A stretch of 64,000 nt of DNA from Bacillus sp. (in: firmicutes) (GCA_021208645.1 JAJOJL010000040.1:16197-80196), one strand, 5' to 3'. Shown: positions 45,343-55,316, numbered from the stretch's first letter. Made by a program: numbers and translations. The notes: generated by a model from the sequence alone, not told the origin.

Positions 45343-45981
45343 ATGGGAATTCATGCTTATTTAAAATCGTTAACAAAGCTAGAAAGAATTTACCGATGTC
45401 CTGGAGAGTTTAAATTCGAAGAACATAATGTAGCGGCCCATAGCTTTAAAGTAGCTCAATATGCTCAACTACTTGGAACGGTAGAAGAAATGCACGGGGT
45501 GGAAATCGACTGGAAATCCCTTTACGAGAAGGCATTGAATCACGACTACAGCGAGATTTTTATCGGTGACATTAAGACACCAGTCAAATACGCGAGTCCA
45601 GAGCTAAGGGAAATGCTTGCTCAAGTAGAAGAAGGCATGACAAAGAAGTTCGTCCATGCAGAATTTCCAGAAGAACTTAGGGACATTTATTTGGAAAAAT
45701 TAAAAGAAGGCAAGGACGACACAGTAGAAGGAAAAATCCTATCTGTCGCTGACAAGATGGATCAAATATACGAAGCCTTCACTGAAATTCAAAAAGGTAA
45801 TGTTGAGCCCGTCTTTATGAAAATGTACAAATACTCCTTAATGGGAATTAAGGAAATCGATTTGCATTGCGTGAATTATTTTTTCGATCACATATTAGAT
45901 GAGATGCTGAAAGACAGTACAAATACAGCTGTAGATATCCACAAGCTCACGGCGAATATCTTAGAAAATAATATGGAATAA
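45343..45981 (+). CDS. YfbR-like HD-domain 5'-deoxynucleotidase
   Basis: HD-superfamily phosphohydrolase of 212 residues, similar to E. coli YfbR, which removes phosphate from dNMPs. Metal ligands: His in EEHNVAAHSFKVAQYA near residue 32-36, the HD pair in KALNHDYSEIFIGDIKTPV near 67-68, and Asp in ILSVADKMDQIYEAF near 140. ATG 45343 lies eight bases after AGGGGG; openings further upstream overlap the promoter. Single gene with a hairpin at 46018-46045. Specificity is by family only. Confidence 0.85.
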   Translation: MGIHAYLKSLTKLERIYRCPGEFKFEEHNVAAHSFKVAQYAQLLGTVEEMHGVEIDWKSLYEKALNHDYSEIFIGDIKTPVKYASPELREMLAQVEEGMTKKFVHAEFPEELRDIYLEKLKEGKDDTVEGKILSVADKMDQIYEAFTEIQKGNVEPVFMKMYKYSLMGIKEIDLHCVNYFFDHILDEMLKDSTNTAVDIHKLTANILENNME

Positions 45982-46017
45982 ATGCGCGCGCAATACAGTG
46001 ATAGTAAAAAAGATGCC

Positions 46018-46048
46018 AGGGAGGCTGCTCGCGATACAGCCTCTCTTT
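46018..46048 (+). terminator. terminator of HD-domain gene
   Basis: AGGGAGGCTG pairs with CAGCCTCTCT (one mismatch); short T-tract. Confidence 0.7.
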
Positions 46049-46135
46049 AGAATAGAGTTCTTTCCTTTACACCTCCATAATTTTTATATTTATTCGTTAT
46101 TTATTTCAACAGCTATAGTCAGCTGGCTAGTATTC

Positions 46136-46945
46136 TTAGTTTAGAAATTTATACGGAGCAAGGGTATTTTCAGTAGGCCCCCGAATTAAACGTAACCACA
46201 TCTTTGAAGTAGTCAGTCTGTTTTTTGGTTGTAAAAGGGAAGGTATACAACTAACCTTAAATGCTCCTGACCTCTTCAAAAGCATGTCTTTTCCAAGTAA
46301 ATGAAATAAAATACTTTCATCATCATCATTGTCATACCGTTTATCTACGCCATTACTAACCTCTAGGTACAGCAACCCCCTCCCATCAGTTTTATTTAAC
46401 AGTCGTATCCTACTTGAATAAGGGGAGTTAATGTAGGTGACGTCAAGTTCCCACAAACACCTCCAGATAAAACTAGCAATACTCATTAATAGTTGAGCCA
46501 TAGCTATGGATACTGGAAGAAGAATGAACGGCTTCAACACATAATCTACTGGAGTAAGGGCTGTCCCTAAAAATAGGTGCCATAATGGATATGCAATTAT
46601 GGACAGGAAAGCTCCCGCAACAACAGAATGCTTAAAATGAACATTAGCTGACTTTGCCTTTTTTATGGTATGACGAATTGAGTTCCAACGAACCTCTCGA
46701 TCTGCGAGACTTCTGATATAGAGGACCGCAGAACTTGTCCATTTAAATAAAAACGTAATACCTAGAAATACAAAAGGAAATAACAATAACGGTTTTATCA
46801 CCGAATCGACTGGAGTAACACTCAACCGCCATAATTGGATATGTATTAGATTAAATACGATATACGTCATTATTAAACATAATAAACCGACCAAAACAAT
46901 CAAGCTCTGTTTTCTCTGATTTTTTTCTTCAATAATTTGCAACAA
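46136..46945 (-). CDS. membrane protein with internal duplication, unknown
   Basis: 269 residues. Two similar membrane units: LWRLSVTPVDSVIKPLLLFP near residue 38 and LTPVDYVLKPFILLP near 130, each preceded by a helix and followed by another, so four helices in two repeats; the TPVD-V-KP motif is conserved in both. The C-terminal 90 residues are soluble with LLYLEVSNGVDKRYDNDDDE. No recognised family. It looks like a duplicated two-helix unit. ATG or other start near 46945 follows AGGAG. Single gene; the 490-base gap after its start holds no gene. Confidence 0.6.
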   Translation of the reverse strand: MLQIIEEKNQRKQSLIVLVGLLCLIMTYIVFNLIHIQLWRLSVTPVDSVIKPLLLFPFVFLGITFLFKWTSSAVLYIRSLADREVRWNSIRHTIKKAKSANVHFKHSVVAGAFLSIIAYPLWHLFLGTALTPVDYVLKPFILLPVSIAMAQLLMSIASFIWRCLWELDVTYINSPYSSRIRLLNKTDGRGLLYLEVSNGVDKRYDNDDDESILFHLLGKDMLLKRSGAFKVSCIPSLLQPKNRLTTSKMWLRLIRGPTENTLAPYKFLN

Positions 46946-47438
46946 TAACAGCTCCTTTTTTGGTTGTCCGAGTCATATTTGCAATCATTGTAGCATATAG
47001 TAAATAGGTTTTTTCAAAGAATCGTTAATCAAATTCCTCCATATACTGGGGGCAATCGGCACGGAATTTAGGAATAATCTTTAATATTTGTCTAAGCTTT
47101 AAAACTCTTAGCGAATTGGTGATTTATAGATGAAATGTAATCTGAAAACCTCTAATGATTTGATAAAAATCTATGATGATAGCTAGAAAAAGTCTATAAA
47201 AACCAGGATTATTGCCAATTCGATAATGTTTACACCTCTAATCCTCCTTCAGAAAACAAATATCACGCTGTTTCCCTATATAAGATAAAGTTTTAATGTT
47301 ACCTAATTTAGTGAAAAGGTTAATTAACTCCTTTTCAGATCAGAAATCTATACGAAGGTATAATATATTCTCCAATTGGTTTTTGATACAGTAAAGAAGA
47401 TACAGTTTTTGTAACTTCATCATGTGCGGGGTGAGAGG
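46946..47438. other. gene-free AT-rich gap
   Basis: No open frame with a ribosome site on either strand and no convincing hairpin. TATAAT at about 47360 may be the -10 of the lipoprotein gene, but I see no good -35 partner. Confidence 0.4.
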
Positions 47439-48317
47439 ATGAAAGGTAATCTATTGCTTCTTAGTTTAAAAAGTTTGTTCCTGGTTTTAATGCTCCTCCT
47501 ATTTTCCGGTTGTGAAATTAATATTCATACAGGGAGCGAATCGACGGAAGAGAATACAGAAGAGCAAGCTGGAGAAGACGACAGTAATGGTGCTACCGGT
47601 GAGAATAATATAAACGGTGGGACAGAAGAGGATCCAACAGAAGAAACAGAGGAAAATGACATAGGGGATGGAACAGAGGAAGATGGTAACGGTGACGAAA
47701 ATAATGGCGATGGAACAAGCAATAACAATGGCGGTTCCAATAATCAAGGTAGTGACGATCAAGATACGGATTATAATGTATTAGCCTATTTTCCATTGGC
47801 TACAGGCTATTCTCACAATGTCGGTGGCAATGTGCCTGACGGATTTGGAGAATATATAGAAGTTATTGGTTCTCAAGGTAATTATTATTTAACCCTCGGT
47901 GGGTCAACTGCAATGGGTTACTACCAATTGTATGAAGTTAATTCAGATAAGGCCGTCCTCCTGTTTGAAGCAACAGAAGAAATGGCAGAGTATTATGAAT
48001 TGGAAAGCTACTATTCGAACGGAGATATAGATGGAGCCTTCACTTATGCCTTAGATAATACGAATAGGGATTTTGTTTTGTTACAAGGACCTTTAGAGGA
48101 TGGGAATAGCTGGAGAGACGGTGAAATCGTAAACACATATGTGAATGCCCTTCAAACGGACGATTCCATTATTTTTGCCTTACTGGTGGACTACCCGGAT
48201 CGCGAGGAACTTAGATACTATGCAGAAGGTGTCGGTCTCGTAGGCATCGTCTATTATTCCCAATCCCTTCAAGATATGTTTGGTGAAGCTGTTTACGCAA
48301 AGAATATTGTCGATTAA
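47439..48317 (+). CDS. acidic-linker lipoprotein, unknown
   Basis: 292 residues. Signal peptide with lipobox LLFSGC (Cys near residue 26), then about 85 residues almost wholly of E, D, G, N and T (a flexible negatively charged spacer), then a globular domain of beta character: VLAYFPLATGYSHNVGGNVP, EYIEVIGSQGNYYLTLGGST and EGVGLVGIVYYSQSLQDMFG. The last part has the look of surface proteins of halotolerant Bacillus. I recognise no family. ATG 47439 with GGGGTGAG just before it is chosen over GTG 47424. Single gene. Confidence 0.65.
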   Translation: MKGNLLLLSLKSLFLVLMLLLFSGCEINIHTGSESTEENTEEQAGEDDSNGATGENNINGGTEEDPTEETEENDIGDGTEEDGNGDENNGDGTSNNNGGSNNQGSDDQDTDYNVLAYFPLATGYSHNVGGNVPDGFGEYIEVIGSQGNYYLTLGGSTAMGYYQLYEVNSDKAVLLFEATEEMAEYYELESYYSNGDIDGAFTYALDNTNRDFVLLQGPLEDGNSWRDGEIVNTYVNALQTDDSIIFALLVDYPDREELRYYAEGVGLVGIVYYSQSLQDMFGEAVYAKNIVD

Positions 48318-48353
48318 ATGATTGAAACAAAATAATGGATAGAAAAAAGGTAG

Positions 48354-48384
48354 AAAACACCAACCCATGCAGGGTTGGTGTTTT
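48354..48384 (+). terminator. terminator of lipoprotein gene
   Basis: AAAACACCAACCC (48354-48366) pairs exactly with GGGTTGGTGTTTT (48372-48384). Confidence 0.9.
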
Positions 48385-48453
48385 CGATTACTTCCTAAAC
48401 GCATGAGCGCAGGCAACTTTATTATCTTGTTTCCACCAATTTATATATGGACA

Positions 48454-48480
48454 GCCAATACATAACTGTTATGTATTGGC
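48454..48480 (-). repeat. perfect 13-base-arm palindrome after glmS
   Basis: GCCAATACATAAC (48454-48466) and GTTATGTATTGGC (48468-48480) around a single T, eight bases after the glmS stop. It has no T-tract on the minus strand, so it may be a 3' stabilising or termination structure. Confidence 0.55.
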
Positions 48481-48487
48481 AAAACCT

Positions 48488-50290
48488 TTATTCTACAGTT
48501 ACGCTTTTCGCCAGGTTACGTGGCTTATCTACGTCGCAGTCACGGTGTAAAGCTGCATAGTAAGCAATTAACTGTAGTGGAATAACACTCACTAATGGTG
48601 TAAGGTATTCATGAACATGCGGAATAACAAATTGATCATCTGACTCGTTTAGTCCTTCCATACTGATCATGCACGGAGAAGCACCACGGGCTACTACTTC
48701 CTTCATGTTCCCACGAATACTTAAGTTAACATGTTCTTGAGTAGCTACTCCAATAACTGGTGTGCCGTCTTCTATTAAAGCAATCGTGCCGTGCTTTAAT
48801 TCTCCGCCGGCAAAGCCCTCTGCTTGAATATAAGAAATTTCCTTCAGCTTTAAAGCGCCTTCTAAGCATACGTAATAATCGATGGCACGGCCAATAAAGA
48901 AACAATTACGGGATACACTTAAATATTCCCTTGCAATTTTTTCCATAGCATCTTTTTTGTCCGTTAATGTTTCCATAGCACTTGCTACAATTGCAAGTTC
49001 CTGTAATGGATCAAAACTCATTGTATATCCAGCTGCCTTAGCTGTATCCACAGCAAGGATTGCCAATACGGCCATTTGTGCAGTATAAGCTTTTGTTGAA
49101 GCTACGGCAATTTCAGGGCCTGCATACGTATGAAGCGTATAATCAGCTTCACGTGATAAGGTGGAGCCCGGTACATTAGTAATAGTTAATGCTTTGTGTC
49201 CCAGTTCTTTAATAGCGACAAGTACACCTCGGCTATCTGCCGTTTCGCCACTTTGCGATATAAAAATAAAGAGTGGTTTTTTACTTAGTAATGGCATATT
49301 GTATAAAAACTCACTAGCAATATGCGTTTCTACAGGTTTTTCAGCAATTCGCTCAATTAATTGCTTACCAACTAATCCTGCGTGATAACTCGTTCCTGCA
49401 GCAATAATATAAATACGATCTGCATCCAGCATCGCTTGACGGATGTTTTCATCCAATTTTATATCGTCGTTTTCATCTTTATACTTAGAGATGATATTAC
49501 GGATAACAAATGGCTGCTCATCGATTTCCTTTAACATAAAGTGCGGATATGTTCCCTTTTCAATATCACTTGCATCTAATTCTGCAATATACGATTCTCG
49601 AGAGACGATTTCTCCAGCTAATGTTTTAATGGTAATTTGGTCACGGGTTACGATAACTACTTCTTTATCCATTAGTTCCACGAACTCGTTCGTAATGTGA
49701 AGCATAGCCATTGCGTCACTGGCTACAACATTCACATCTTCTCCCAATCCAACAAGAAGCGGGCTTTTGTTTTTCCCAACATAGATGGTTTCTGGGTCAT
49801 TGTTATCTAAAAGGGCAATGGCATAAGAACCTTTCAACAGGCTTAGCACCTTACGAAATGCCTCTTCGGTTCCCAATCCTTCATTGGCAAAAAGACCGAT
49901 TAATTGAACGATAATTTCCGTGTCCGTATCACTAACAAGCTGCACGTCTTCCAAGTATTCACGTCGCAATAGGTCGTAGTTTTCAATAACACCATTATGC
50001 ACTAGTGTATAGCGGTCACCCTTGCTTTGATGGGGGTGAGCGTTAACTTGGCTCGGAGCCCCGTGCGTCGCCCAGCGCGTATGGCCAATTCCAATGAACC
50101 CTTCTTTATTAGGGTCAACCGCTTCCCTTAAAGTTGCAATTCGTCCCTTTTCTTTAAAAACATGAACGCCCTCTTCCGTAGCAAGGGCAATTCCTGCAGA
50201 ATCGTATCCTCTATATTCTAACTTTTCCAATCCCTTTAAAAGGATTTCCTTTGCATCCTCTGTTCCTACATACCCAACAATTCCACACAT
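48488..50290 (-). CDS. glmS: glucosamine-6-phosphate synthase GlmS
   Basis: Makes glucosamine 6-phosphate from fructose 6-phosphate and glutamine, the entry to cell-wall amino sugars. N-terminal glutaminase with the nucleophile Cys2 (MCGIVGYVG), [16 protein letters not shown] and [10 protein letters not shown]-terminal twin SIS isomerase domains with [22 protein letters not shown] and the end [13 protein letters not shown]. 600 residues. ATG 50290 behind GGGAGG is right since Cys2 must follow it; a longer opening exists. A glmS ribozyme occupies the leader. glmM follows upstream on the same strand. Confidence 0.97.
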   Translation of the reverse strand: MCGIVGYVGTEDAKEILLKGLEKLEYRGYDSAGIALATEEGVHVFKEKGRIATLREAVDPNKEGFIGIGHTRWATHGAPSQVNAHPHQSKGDRYTLVHNGVIENYDLLRREYLEDVQLVSDTDTEIIVQLIGLFANEGLGTEEAFRKVLSLLKGSYAIALLDNNDPETIYVGKNKSPLLVGLGEDVNVVASDAMAMLHITNEFVELMDKEVVIVTRDQITIKTLAGEIVSRESYIAELDASDIEKGTYPHFMLKEIDEQPFVIRNIISKYKDENDDIKLDENIRQAMLDADRIYIIAAGTSYHAGLVGKQLIERIAEKPVETHIASEFLYNMPLLSKKPLFIFISQSGETADSRGVLVAIKELGHKALTITNVPGSTLSREADYTLHTYAGPEIAVASTKAYTAQMAVLAILAVDTAKAAGYTMSFDPLQELAIVASAMETLTDKKDAMEKIAREYLSVSRNCFFIGRAIDYYVCLEGALKLKEISYIQAEGFAGGELKHGTIALIEDGTPVIGVATQEHVNLSIRGNMKEVVARGASPCMISMEGLNESDDQFVIPHVHEYLTPLVSVIPLQLIAYYAALHRDCDVDKPRNLAKSVTVE

Positions 50291-50401
50291 AAAAACATTT
50301 CCTCCCTCAGATAGGGCAAGAAATACCGGGGCATTCTTGCCCCACTCTTTATTCATTAGTATTATTTTCTAAGCTGCTGTTTAATATCATCAATACAACT
50401 A

Positions 50402-50544
50402 CTTTTGTTCGAAAGGTCACCCTTTCGTTTTAGGTAATTGTTTTCGGTTGTGATGATTCAACCGGGAGGCATCCGCCGAATAACTCGATAAACCTCCTCC
50501 TCGTCAACTATCCTCTATTCCGTCCATTGGATAGTCCAGGCGCT
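50402..50544 (-). ncRNA. glmS self-cleaving ribozyme
   Basis: The leader of glmS has all conserved parts in order on the minus strand: cleavage core AGCGCC (A at 50544, cut before G 50543), TTGACGAGGAGG, the P1/P2.2 part GGCGGATGCCTCCCGG, and the last stem-loop GAAAGGGTGACCTTTCG followed by AACAAAAG. The ribozyme uses GlcN6P as cofactor and lowers glmS mRNA when product is plentiful. 112 bases separate its end from the glmS start. Confidence 0.93.
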
Positions 50545-50606
50545 TTCATTGAAAAAATCCTTAACTGAGTCCCCTTTCTTCTTTGAATCTAATTAAGCAT
50601 ACAATA

Positions 50607-50636
50607 AAAGTTTAAATTTGGTCAATCGTAATTTTT
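50607..50636 (-). promoter_or_regulatory. possible glmS promoter
   Basis: On the minus strand TTGACC and TATGCT, 18 bases apart, about 60 bases before the ribozyme cleavage site. A full AAGGAGGTGAT ribosome-site sequence lies just upstream with only a nine-codon frame after it. Confidence 0.4.
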
Positions 50637-50699
50637 TCCTTCCTTTATCATCACCTCCTTTTTAAAATATACTGCTTATAAGATGCTTTAAGAACGTTC

Positions 50700-50746
50700 G
50701 AGTCTATACAACAGGCTCAGAAACCGATCTTTTTGTTAAGACTCTT
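50700..50746 (-). repeat. partial copy of terminal repeat
   Basis: The reverse complement starts AAGAGTCTTAACAAAAAGAT and continues CGGTTTCTGAGCC; compare TAGAGTCTGTTCAAAAAGGT then CGGTTTTTAGCTT at 63844. About three quarters of positions agree, so this is a decayed inverted copy of the beginning of the repeat at the right end of the window. Confidence 0.45.
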
Positions 50747-50756
50747 AAAATAAAAT

Positions 50757-50790
50757 ATGCATGAATAACCCCGATGTGCTACTCATGCAT
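50757..50790 (-). terminator. terminator of glmM operon
   Basis: ATGCATGA (50757-50764) pairs exactly with TCATGCAT (50783-50790); minus-strand tail ATTTTATTTT. Confidence 0.75.
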
Positions 50791-50797
50791 GAAAGTA

Positions 50798-52159
50798 TTA
50801 TTCGATGGTGCCTAGCTCCCGTTTAACAACATTTACGATTTTTTCTACGTAAATATTACAGAGTTCTTCAGATGGTGCCTCTGCCATAACCCTTACTAAT
50901 GGCTCAGTTCCTGATGGTCGAACCAAGATTCTTCCTTCTCCTTGCATCTCTGCTTCCACCTGATTAATTTCCGCAGCGATCACTTCACTATTCGTTAACG
51001 CATGTTTATCTGCGACACGAACATTGACCAACTTTTGTGGATATTTCGGCATTTCCGCTGCAAGCTCAGAAAGCTTTTTACCAGTTGCCTTTAAGATGGC
51101 ACATAGCTGGAGCCCTGTAAGCAAACCGTCTCCCGCTGTTGCAAAATCAAGGAAAATAATGTGACCTGACTGTTCACCACCAAGATTATAGCCCCCTTTA
51201 CGCATTTCCTCCATTACATATCTGTCACCAACTGCTGTTTGTTTCGTATTTATACCTGCATCTTCTAGAGCTTTATATAGTCCTAGATTACTCATGACAG
51301 TGGTTACTAGCGTATTATGATTTAATCGCCCTTGATCCTTTAAAAACTTTGCGCAAATATACATGATCTGGTCTCCGTCAACAATAGATCCTGTTTCATC
51401 TATAGCAATCAGGCGATCTGCATCACCGTCAAATGCAAGACCAATATTTGCTCCCTTTTGACGAACTAGTTCCATAAGTGGTTCAGGGTGGGTAGATCCG
51501 ACACCGTCATTAATATTAACACCATTCGGAGAGGTTCCAATCGTACAAATTTGGTCCGCATCTAAATCGGCGAACAAATGCGTTGCCAATGACGAAGCAG
51601 CCCCATTAGCGCAATCTAAGGCAATATGAAGTCCTGAGAAATCTTCATTAATGGTCTGTTTTAGGAATTGAAGGTATTTATGTCCACCCTCAAAATAATC
51701 ATTTACCTGACCGATATCTCCTCCAACTGGTCGTGGTAACTCATCTTCCAAATTATCTTCAGCATGAAGGAGTCTCTCAATTTCCTCTTCTTGACTATCA
51801 AGAAGCTTAAAGCCGTCGGATCCAAAAAACTTAATTCCGTTGTCCTCCACAGGATTATGAGAAGCAGAAATCATAACACCTGCATCTGCACTTAAAACTT
51901 TTGTTAAATAGGCAACTCCCGGTGTTGAAATAACACCTAAACGCATTACCTCTGCTCCTATAGAGAGAAGACCCGCTACAAGTGCGCCTTCTAACATATG
52001 TCCTGAAATTCTTGTATCGCGGCCAATTAATATTTTGGGTTTATTCGTTTCTTTTGTCAGTACATATCCACCGTAGCGGCCTAATTTAAATACTAACTCT
52101 GGTGTCAGCTCTTTGTTGGCTACTCCCCTAACACCATCTGTTCCGAAGTACTTTACCAT
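50798..52159 (-). CDS. glmM: phosphoglucosamine mutase GlmM
   Basis: Converts glucosamine 6-phosphate to glucosamine 1-phosphate for UDP-GlcNAc. The start [12 protein letters not shown], active serine loop [17 protein letters not shown] (near residue 100), metal loop AFDGDADR (near 240), GGEQSGH and the phosphate loop [12 protein letters not shown] are intact. 453 residues. ATG 52159 follows AAGGAGAG. Third gene of cdaA-cdaR-glmM, the operon that joins c-di-AMP synthesis with cell-wall precursor supply; glmS lies next but with its own leader. Confidence 0.97.
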   Translation of the reverse strand: MVKYFGTDGVRGVANKELTPELVFKLGRYGGYVLTKETNKPKILIGRDTRISGHMLEGALVAGLLSIGAEVMRLGVISTPGVAYLTKVLSADAGVMISASHNPVEDNGIKFFGSDGFKLLDSQEEEIERLLHAEDNLEDELPRPVGGDIGQVNDYFEGGHKYLQFLKQTINEDFSGLHIALDCANGAASSLATHLFADLDADQICTIGTSPNGVNINDGVGSTHPEPLMELVRQKGANIGLAFDGDADRLIAIDETGSIVDGDQIMYICAKFLKDQGRLNHNTLVTTVMSNLGLYKALEDAGINTKQTAVGDRYVMEEMRKGGYNLGGEQSGHIIFLDFATAGDGLLTGLQLCAILKATGKKLSELAAEMPKYPQKLVNVRVADKHALTNSEVIAAEINQVEAEMQGEGRILVRPSGTEPLVRVMAEAPSEELCNIYVEKIVNVVKRELGTIE

Positions 52160-52208
52160 TAAATCTCTCCTTAAGATTTTTCAAAGTTCTTTTCAATATA
52201 AATTTTAT

Positions 52209-53525
52209 TTACGTCGTTTCAGCTTCTGAGTCTTCCTCTTCATCTTCTGTAGCAGGTGATTCGCCATTATCTCCAGTTTCACCCTCTGTAGGGCTATCAT
52301 CTGATATTAAAATCCTCACATTAGATCTTTCTAAAGTGGCCCTTACATTTTGTGGGCCGTTAAATTGAAGCGGTACTGTATGTTCACCGTCTGGCAAACC
52401 TTCCACATCAATATATAGCTGTAAATCATTCCGTTCGATTCTAGATAGGTGAGTAGCGCTTCCTAATATGGCAATGTCAATTGTACCTTCTTCAGGGTCA
52501 ATGAACTCATATACCTTGTCTTCAGAGCGACCTACAATCCCTATAGCAAAATCAGCGAAATCCCGTTGTTCTTCTTCTGTAACATCAATATTTATCGTTA
52601 CAGTTTCCGGCTCTACCCTTTCCACTCCTTCAGGTACAGGCACACTGTACGTCAGGGCAGTGTCACCATTTATTTGAGATAAATTTATTGCTATGCCATC
52701 AATAAATGAAATGTTATTTATCACTGAAGCTGGACCGTAAATGGTAATATGACTTGGTTGGGCGGTAATGTTTTCAATCGCGAGACCAGCACGCAGCTCC
52801 CCTTCCCTATCAATACGAATTGGCACTTCCTTGTAAGGGCTTGTTATTGGCACTGTCACGTCCACAACTGGTGGATTTGTTGTCACATTAATTTCATTAC
52901 CGTACTGATCTAATACCACTAGACCCGTTGCCTCTTGGAAGGTTGCATTTCTTCCACTTACATCGACTGTGGCACGAACGGAAGCAATTTGTTCCACGAT
53001 TCCTTGTGCCGCTGTTATATCTACATTTGAAGGTGTAACAGTAGGTGTCCCTAAAGAATACCCGTCTTCAATTTCGCCTTGATTTATAAGCTCCACTTCA
53101 ACTGGGAACGAAACGGTTTGCTTTTCCTGAATGGTTACTCTTACTGTTGAAGGAACCACGGATACAGACAAATCGGGCGAAAAACCTCGGTGATGTACTC
53201 TTTCATAATAAACCCCGGCTTCCTTGCCCCTCAGATCAACATAAAATTCAAAGCGGGGGTTAGCAAGCTGTAAATATGTCAAGACGCTTTGAGGTCCTCG
53301 TAATGTTACTTGAACAGGCTCTGGAGCCTGAGTGAGGACATGTCTGTCGTCATCATAATAAACCGTTACATCTACTTCCTCCATTACTCTTAATCCATTT
53401 GTTATTCCTGGAATACCACCTGGTTGATTATTAACATTATCTGCATTTACCATGAGAAAAAGTAAAATCGCAATAAGTACAGATATCCCTTTTATAAACC
53501 ATGTGTTGTAGAAGAGTTTATCCAT
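52209..53525 (-). CDS. cdaR: CdaR (YbbR-domain) regulator of diadenylate cyclase
   Basis: Membrane-anchored extracytoplasmic protein that binds CdaA and modulates c-di-AMP synthesis. One N-terminal helix (about residues 11-29, ISVLIAILLFLMVNADN) followed by four YbbR repeats, each with patterns like V-x-L-R-G-P and S-x-x-x-V-x-G (for instance VTLRGPQSVLTYL, HITIYGPASVINNI), and an acidic Ser/Glu tail. The true start is ATG 53525 (MDKLFYNTWFIKG), overlapping the cdaA end by eight bases; 438 residues. Translationally coupled to cdaA. Confidence 0.93.
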   Translation of the reverse strand: MDKLFYNTWFIKGISVLIAILLFLMVNADNVNNQPGGIPGITNGLRVMEEVDVTVYYDDDRHVLTQAPEPVQVTLRGPQSVLTYLQLANPRFEFYVDLRGKEAGVYYERVHHRGFSPDLSVSVVPSTVRVTIQEKQTVSFPVEVELINQGEIEDGYSLGTPTVTPSNVDITAAQGIVEQIASVRATVDVSGRNATFQEATGLVVLDQYGNEINVTTNPPVVDVTVPITSPYKEVPIRIDREGELRAGLAIENITAQPSHITIYGPASVINNISFIDGIAINLSQINGDTALTYSVPVPEGVERVEPETVTINIDVTEEEQRDFADFAIGIVGRSEDKVYEFIDPEEGTIDIAILGSATHLSRIERNDLQLYIDVEGLPDGEHTVPLQFNGPQNVRATLERSNVRILISDDSPTEGETGDNGESPATEDEEEDSEAETT

Positions 53526-54336
53526 CTTTCTTCCCTCCCCACTGCCAGCGAGAAGAATTGCTGTTTTGGTCATTCGTTATGAGTTCATTTTCCAATAAAG
53601 TCCGAAGTGCATCCTCATCTAAGTTTCGATGTATCTCCCCGTTTTTTGTTACGGAAATTCCACCAGTTTCTTCCGATACTATTAACGTAAGACTATCAGT
53701 GACTTCACTTACCCCTAAAGCCGCCCTGTGCCGCGTTCCTAATTCCTTTGAGATAAAAGGATTTTCAGATAAAGGCAAGTAACAACCAGCAGCCATAATT
53801 TCTTTCCCTTTTAAAATAACAGCTCCGTCATGCAATGGTGTATTAGGGATAAAAATATTAATTAACAGCTCCGAAGTCAGTTTTGCATTTAATGATATGC
53901 CTGTCTCAACATAATCGTTCATTCCAGTTTCCCGTTCAATAGAAAGCAACGCACCGATCCTTCTTTTTCCCATATAAGTTGCTGCTTTTATAATATGTTC
54001 GATCGTCTCTTTCACTTCTTCTTCATCTGCTGTGGAACCTTTACCGAATAAACGTCCTCGTCCTAATTGCTCTAAGGCTCGTCTTAATTCAGGTTGAAAG
54101 ATAATAATAATAGCCAAAAGACCGTATGTAACAGCCTGTTGCATCATCCATTGAAGTGTATTTAAACCAAACTGCAAGCTTAAAAACCATACAATTAAGA
54201 TGACGGTTATCCCTTTCAACAATTGTACGGCACGGGTGCCTCTAACGACCATTATTGCTTTATATATAACAAATGCTACTAATGCAATATCAACCACTGA
54301 AACTAATAAAGTTAGTAGTGAAATATTCTCAAACAT
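53518..54336 (-). CDS. cdaA: diadenylate cyclase CdaA
   Basis: Membrane-bound enzyme that makes c-di-AMP from two ATP; the main housekeeping cyclase of Bacillota, tied to potassium, osmotic and wall control. Three N-terminal helices (to about residue 80) followed by the DAC domain with both catalytic motifs: LHDGAVI near residue 170 and GTRHRAALG near 202. 272 residues, ending in a short basic tail. ATG 54336 lies behind a purine site (GGGGGA). First gene of cdaA-cdaR-glmM. Confidence 0.96.
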   Translation of the reverse strand: MFENISLLTLLVSVVDIALVAFVIYKAIMVVRGTRAVQLLKGITVILIVWFLSLQFGLNTLQWMMQQAVTYGLLAIIIIFQPELRRALEQLGRGRLFGKGSTADEEEVKETIEHIIKAATYMGKRRIGALLSIERETGMNDYVETGISLNAKLTSELLINIFIPNTPLHDGAVILKGKEIMAAGCYLPLSENPFISKELGTRHRAALGVSEVTDSLTLIVSEETGGISVTKNGEIHRNLDEDALRTLLENELITNDQNSNSSRWQWGGKKDG

Positions 54337-54588
54337 CGAATTTCCCCCACATGTAATTACTGGATTAGCATTCTTACTATTTTAAGCACGAATTGTTTCT
54401 TTATGCCTTTCTTATTAACTTTAACATTATATCATAAATAGTAAACAATATAATCTCCCAGCTATTATTTTGGTTATATCAGGGTTAATGGCATGAACTT
54501 GCTACCGTTTTGGATAGGAGGGAGTTCCCTCCACGACTATAACAATTCCGCTGTTTGCGTTTGAGGAAAAGAGTTTTATTCATAATAA

Positions 54589-54621
54589 AACCCACTATGA
54601 GATTATACCTCATAGTAGGTT
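54589..54621 (-). terminator. terminator of sigW-rsiW
   Basis: AACCCACTATGAG pairs with CTCATAGTAGGTTT (one mismatch); minus-strand TTTTATT tail. The gap 54337-54588 shows nothing else. Confidence 0.8.
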
Positions 54622-54641
54622 TAGACTGGGTAATAGTAGGA

Positions 54642-55292
54642 TCAATGGTCTCCACCTGATGAAGGGTCATTACCATTGAAAAAGTTAAAAACTTCAGATC
54701 CAAAACCTTTTATTTGATGCCAAAGCCAATCAAACATACGATTAATTTCTTTTATTTCACCAGTTACACTTCCAGCAGAAGCCAAATATTTTTCCCCATT
54801 AATTATTGTAATGTTACCAAGGACTTCGCCATTTACTTCTATATTGCCGTTCCGTATAATAAGATCTCCTGAAATAGATTGCCCTTCTGGAATAACCACT
54901 ACTTTACGTTCTTCATCGACGATAAAATGCCCGTCTCCCTTAACCACAATTTCTTTGCTTCCATCGCTCCAAACAGCATTTAGGCTGATTAACAGTACGA
55001 AAAAGAATGTTGCTGCTGTAATGATATAAGGGTGTTTTCTTATCCAGGTTTTCCATTTATTCTTTTTCGGTTGAACTGGAAGTCGATTCATTACATTATT
55101 AGTAAAGTTGATCGGCGCTTCAATATGGGAGGCACTTTGTACAATGGCTACTGTCTTTCTAAGTTCTCTTAAATGCCCTTCACAATCCGAACATTTTAGG
55201 ATGTGCCCTTCTAACTCTTTTTTTTCCAGAAGCGTTATTTCTTCATCCATATATTTATGAATAAGTTTTGCGTATTCTCGGTTGCAAGCCAT
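54642..55292 (-). CDS. rsiW: anti-sigma-W factor RsiW
   Basis: Holds SigW inactive until regulated proteolysis by PrsW and RasP. N-terminal cytoplasmic zinc-binding anti-sigma domain with His-x3-Cys-x2-Cys (GHILKCSDCEGHL near residues 29-37), a helix at about 88-107 (YIITAATFFFVLLISLNAVW), then an outer domain with VVIPEGQSISGDLIIRNGNI and NITIINGEKYL. 216 residues, similar to B. subtilis RsiW. ATG 55292 follows AAAGGAGG. Immediately after sigW. Confidence 0.92.
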   Translation of the reverse strand: MACNREYAKLIHKYMDEEITLLEKKELEGHILKCSDCEGHLRELRKTVAIVQSASHIEAPINFTNNVMNRLPVQPKKNKWKTWIRKHPYIITAATFFFVLLISLNAVWSDGSKEIVVKGDGHFIVDEERKVVVIPEGQSISGDLIIRNGNIEVNGEVLGNITIINGEKYLASAGSVTGEIKEINRMFDWLWHQIKGFGSEVFNFFNGNDPSSGGDH

Positions 55293-55316
55293 TATCGATA
55301 CTCCTCCTTTCTGAAC

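Noticed and set aside
50640..50662. 3' end of a 16S rRNA gene (ATCACCTCCTTTTTA on plus)
   Set aside because: Only the ribosome-site complement matches; it is a minus-strand AAGGAGGTGAT sequence with a nine-codon frame, not rRNA.
54485..54703. 72-codon minus-strand frame
   Set aside because: Covers the end of rsiW in another frame and the operon terminator.
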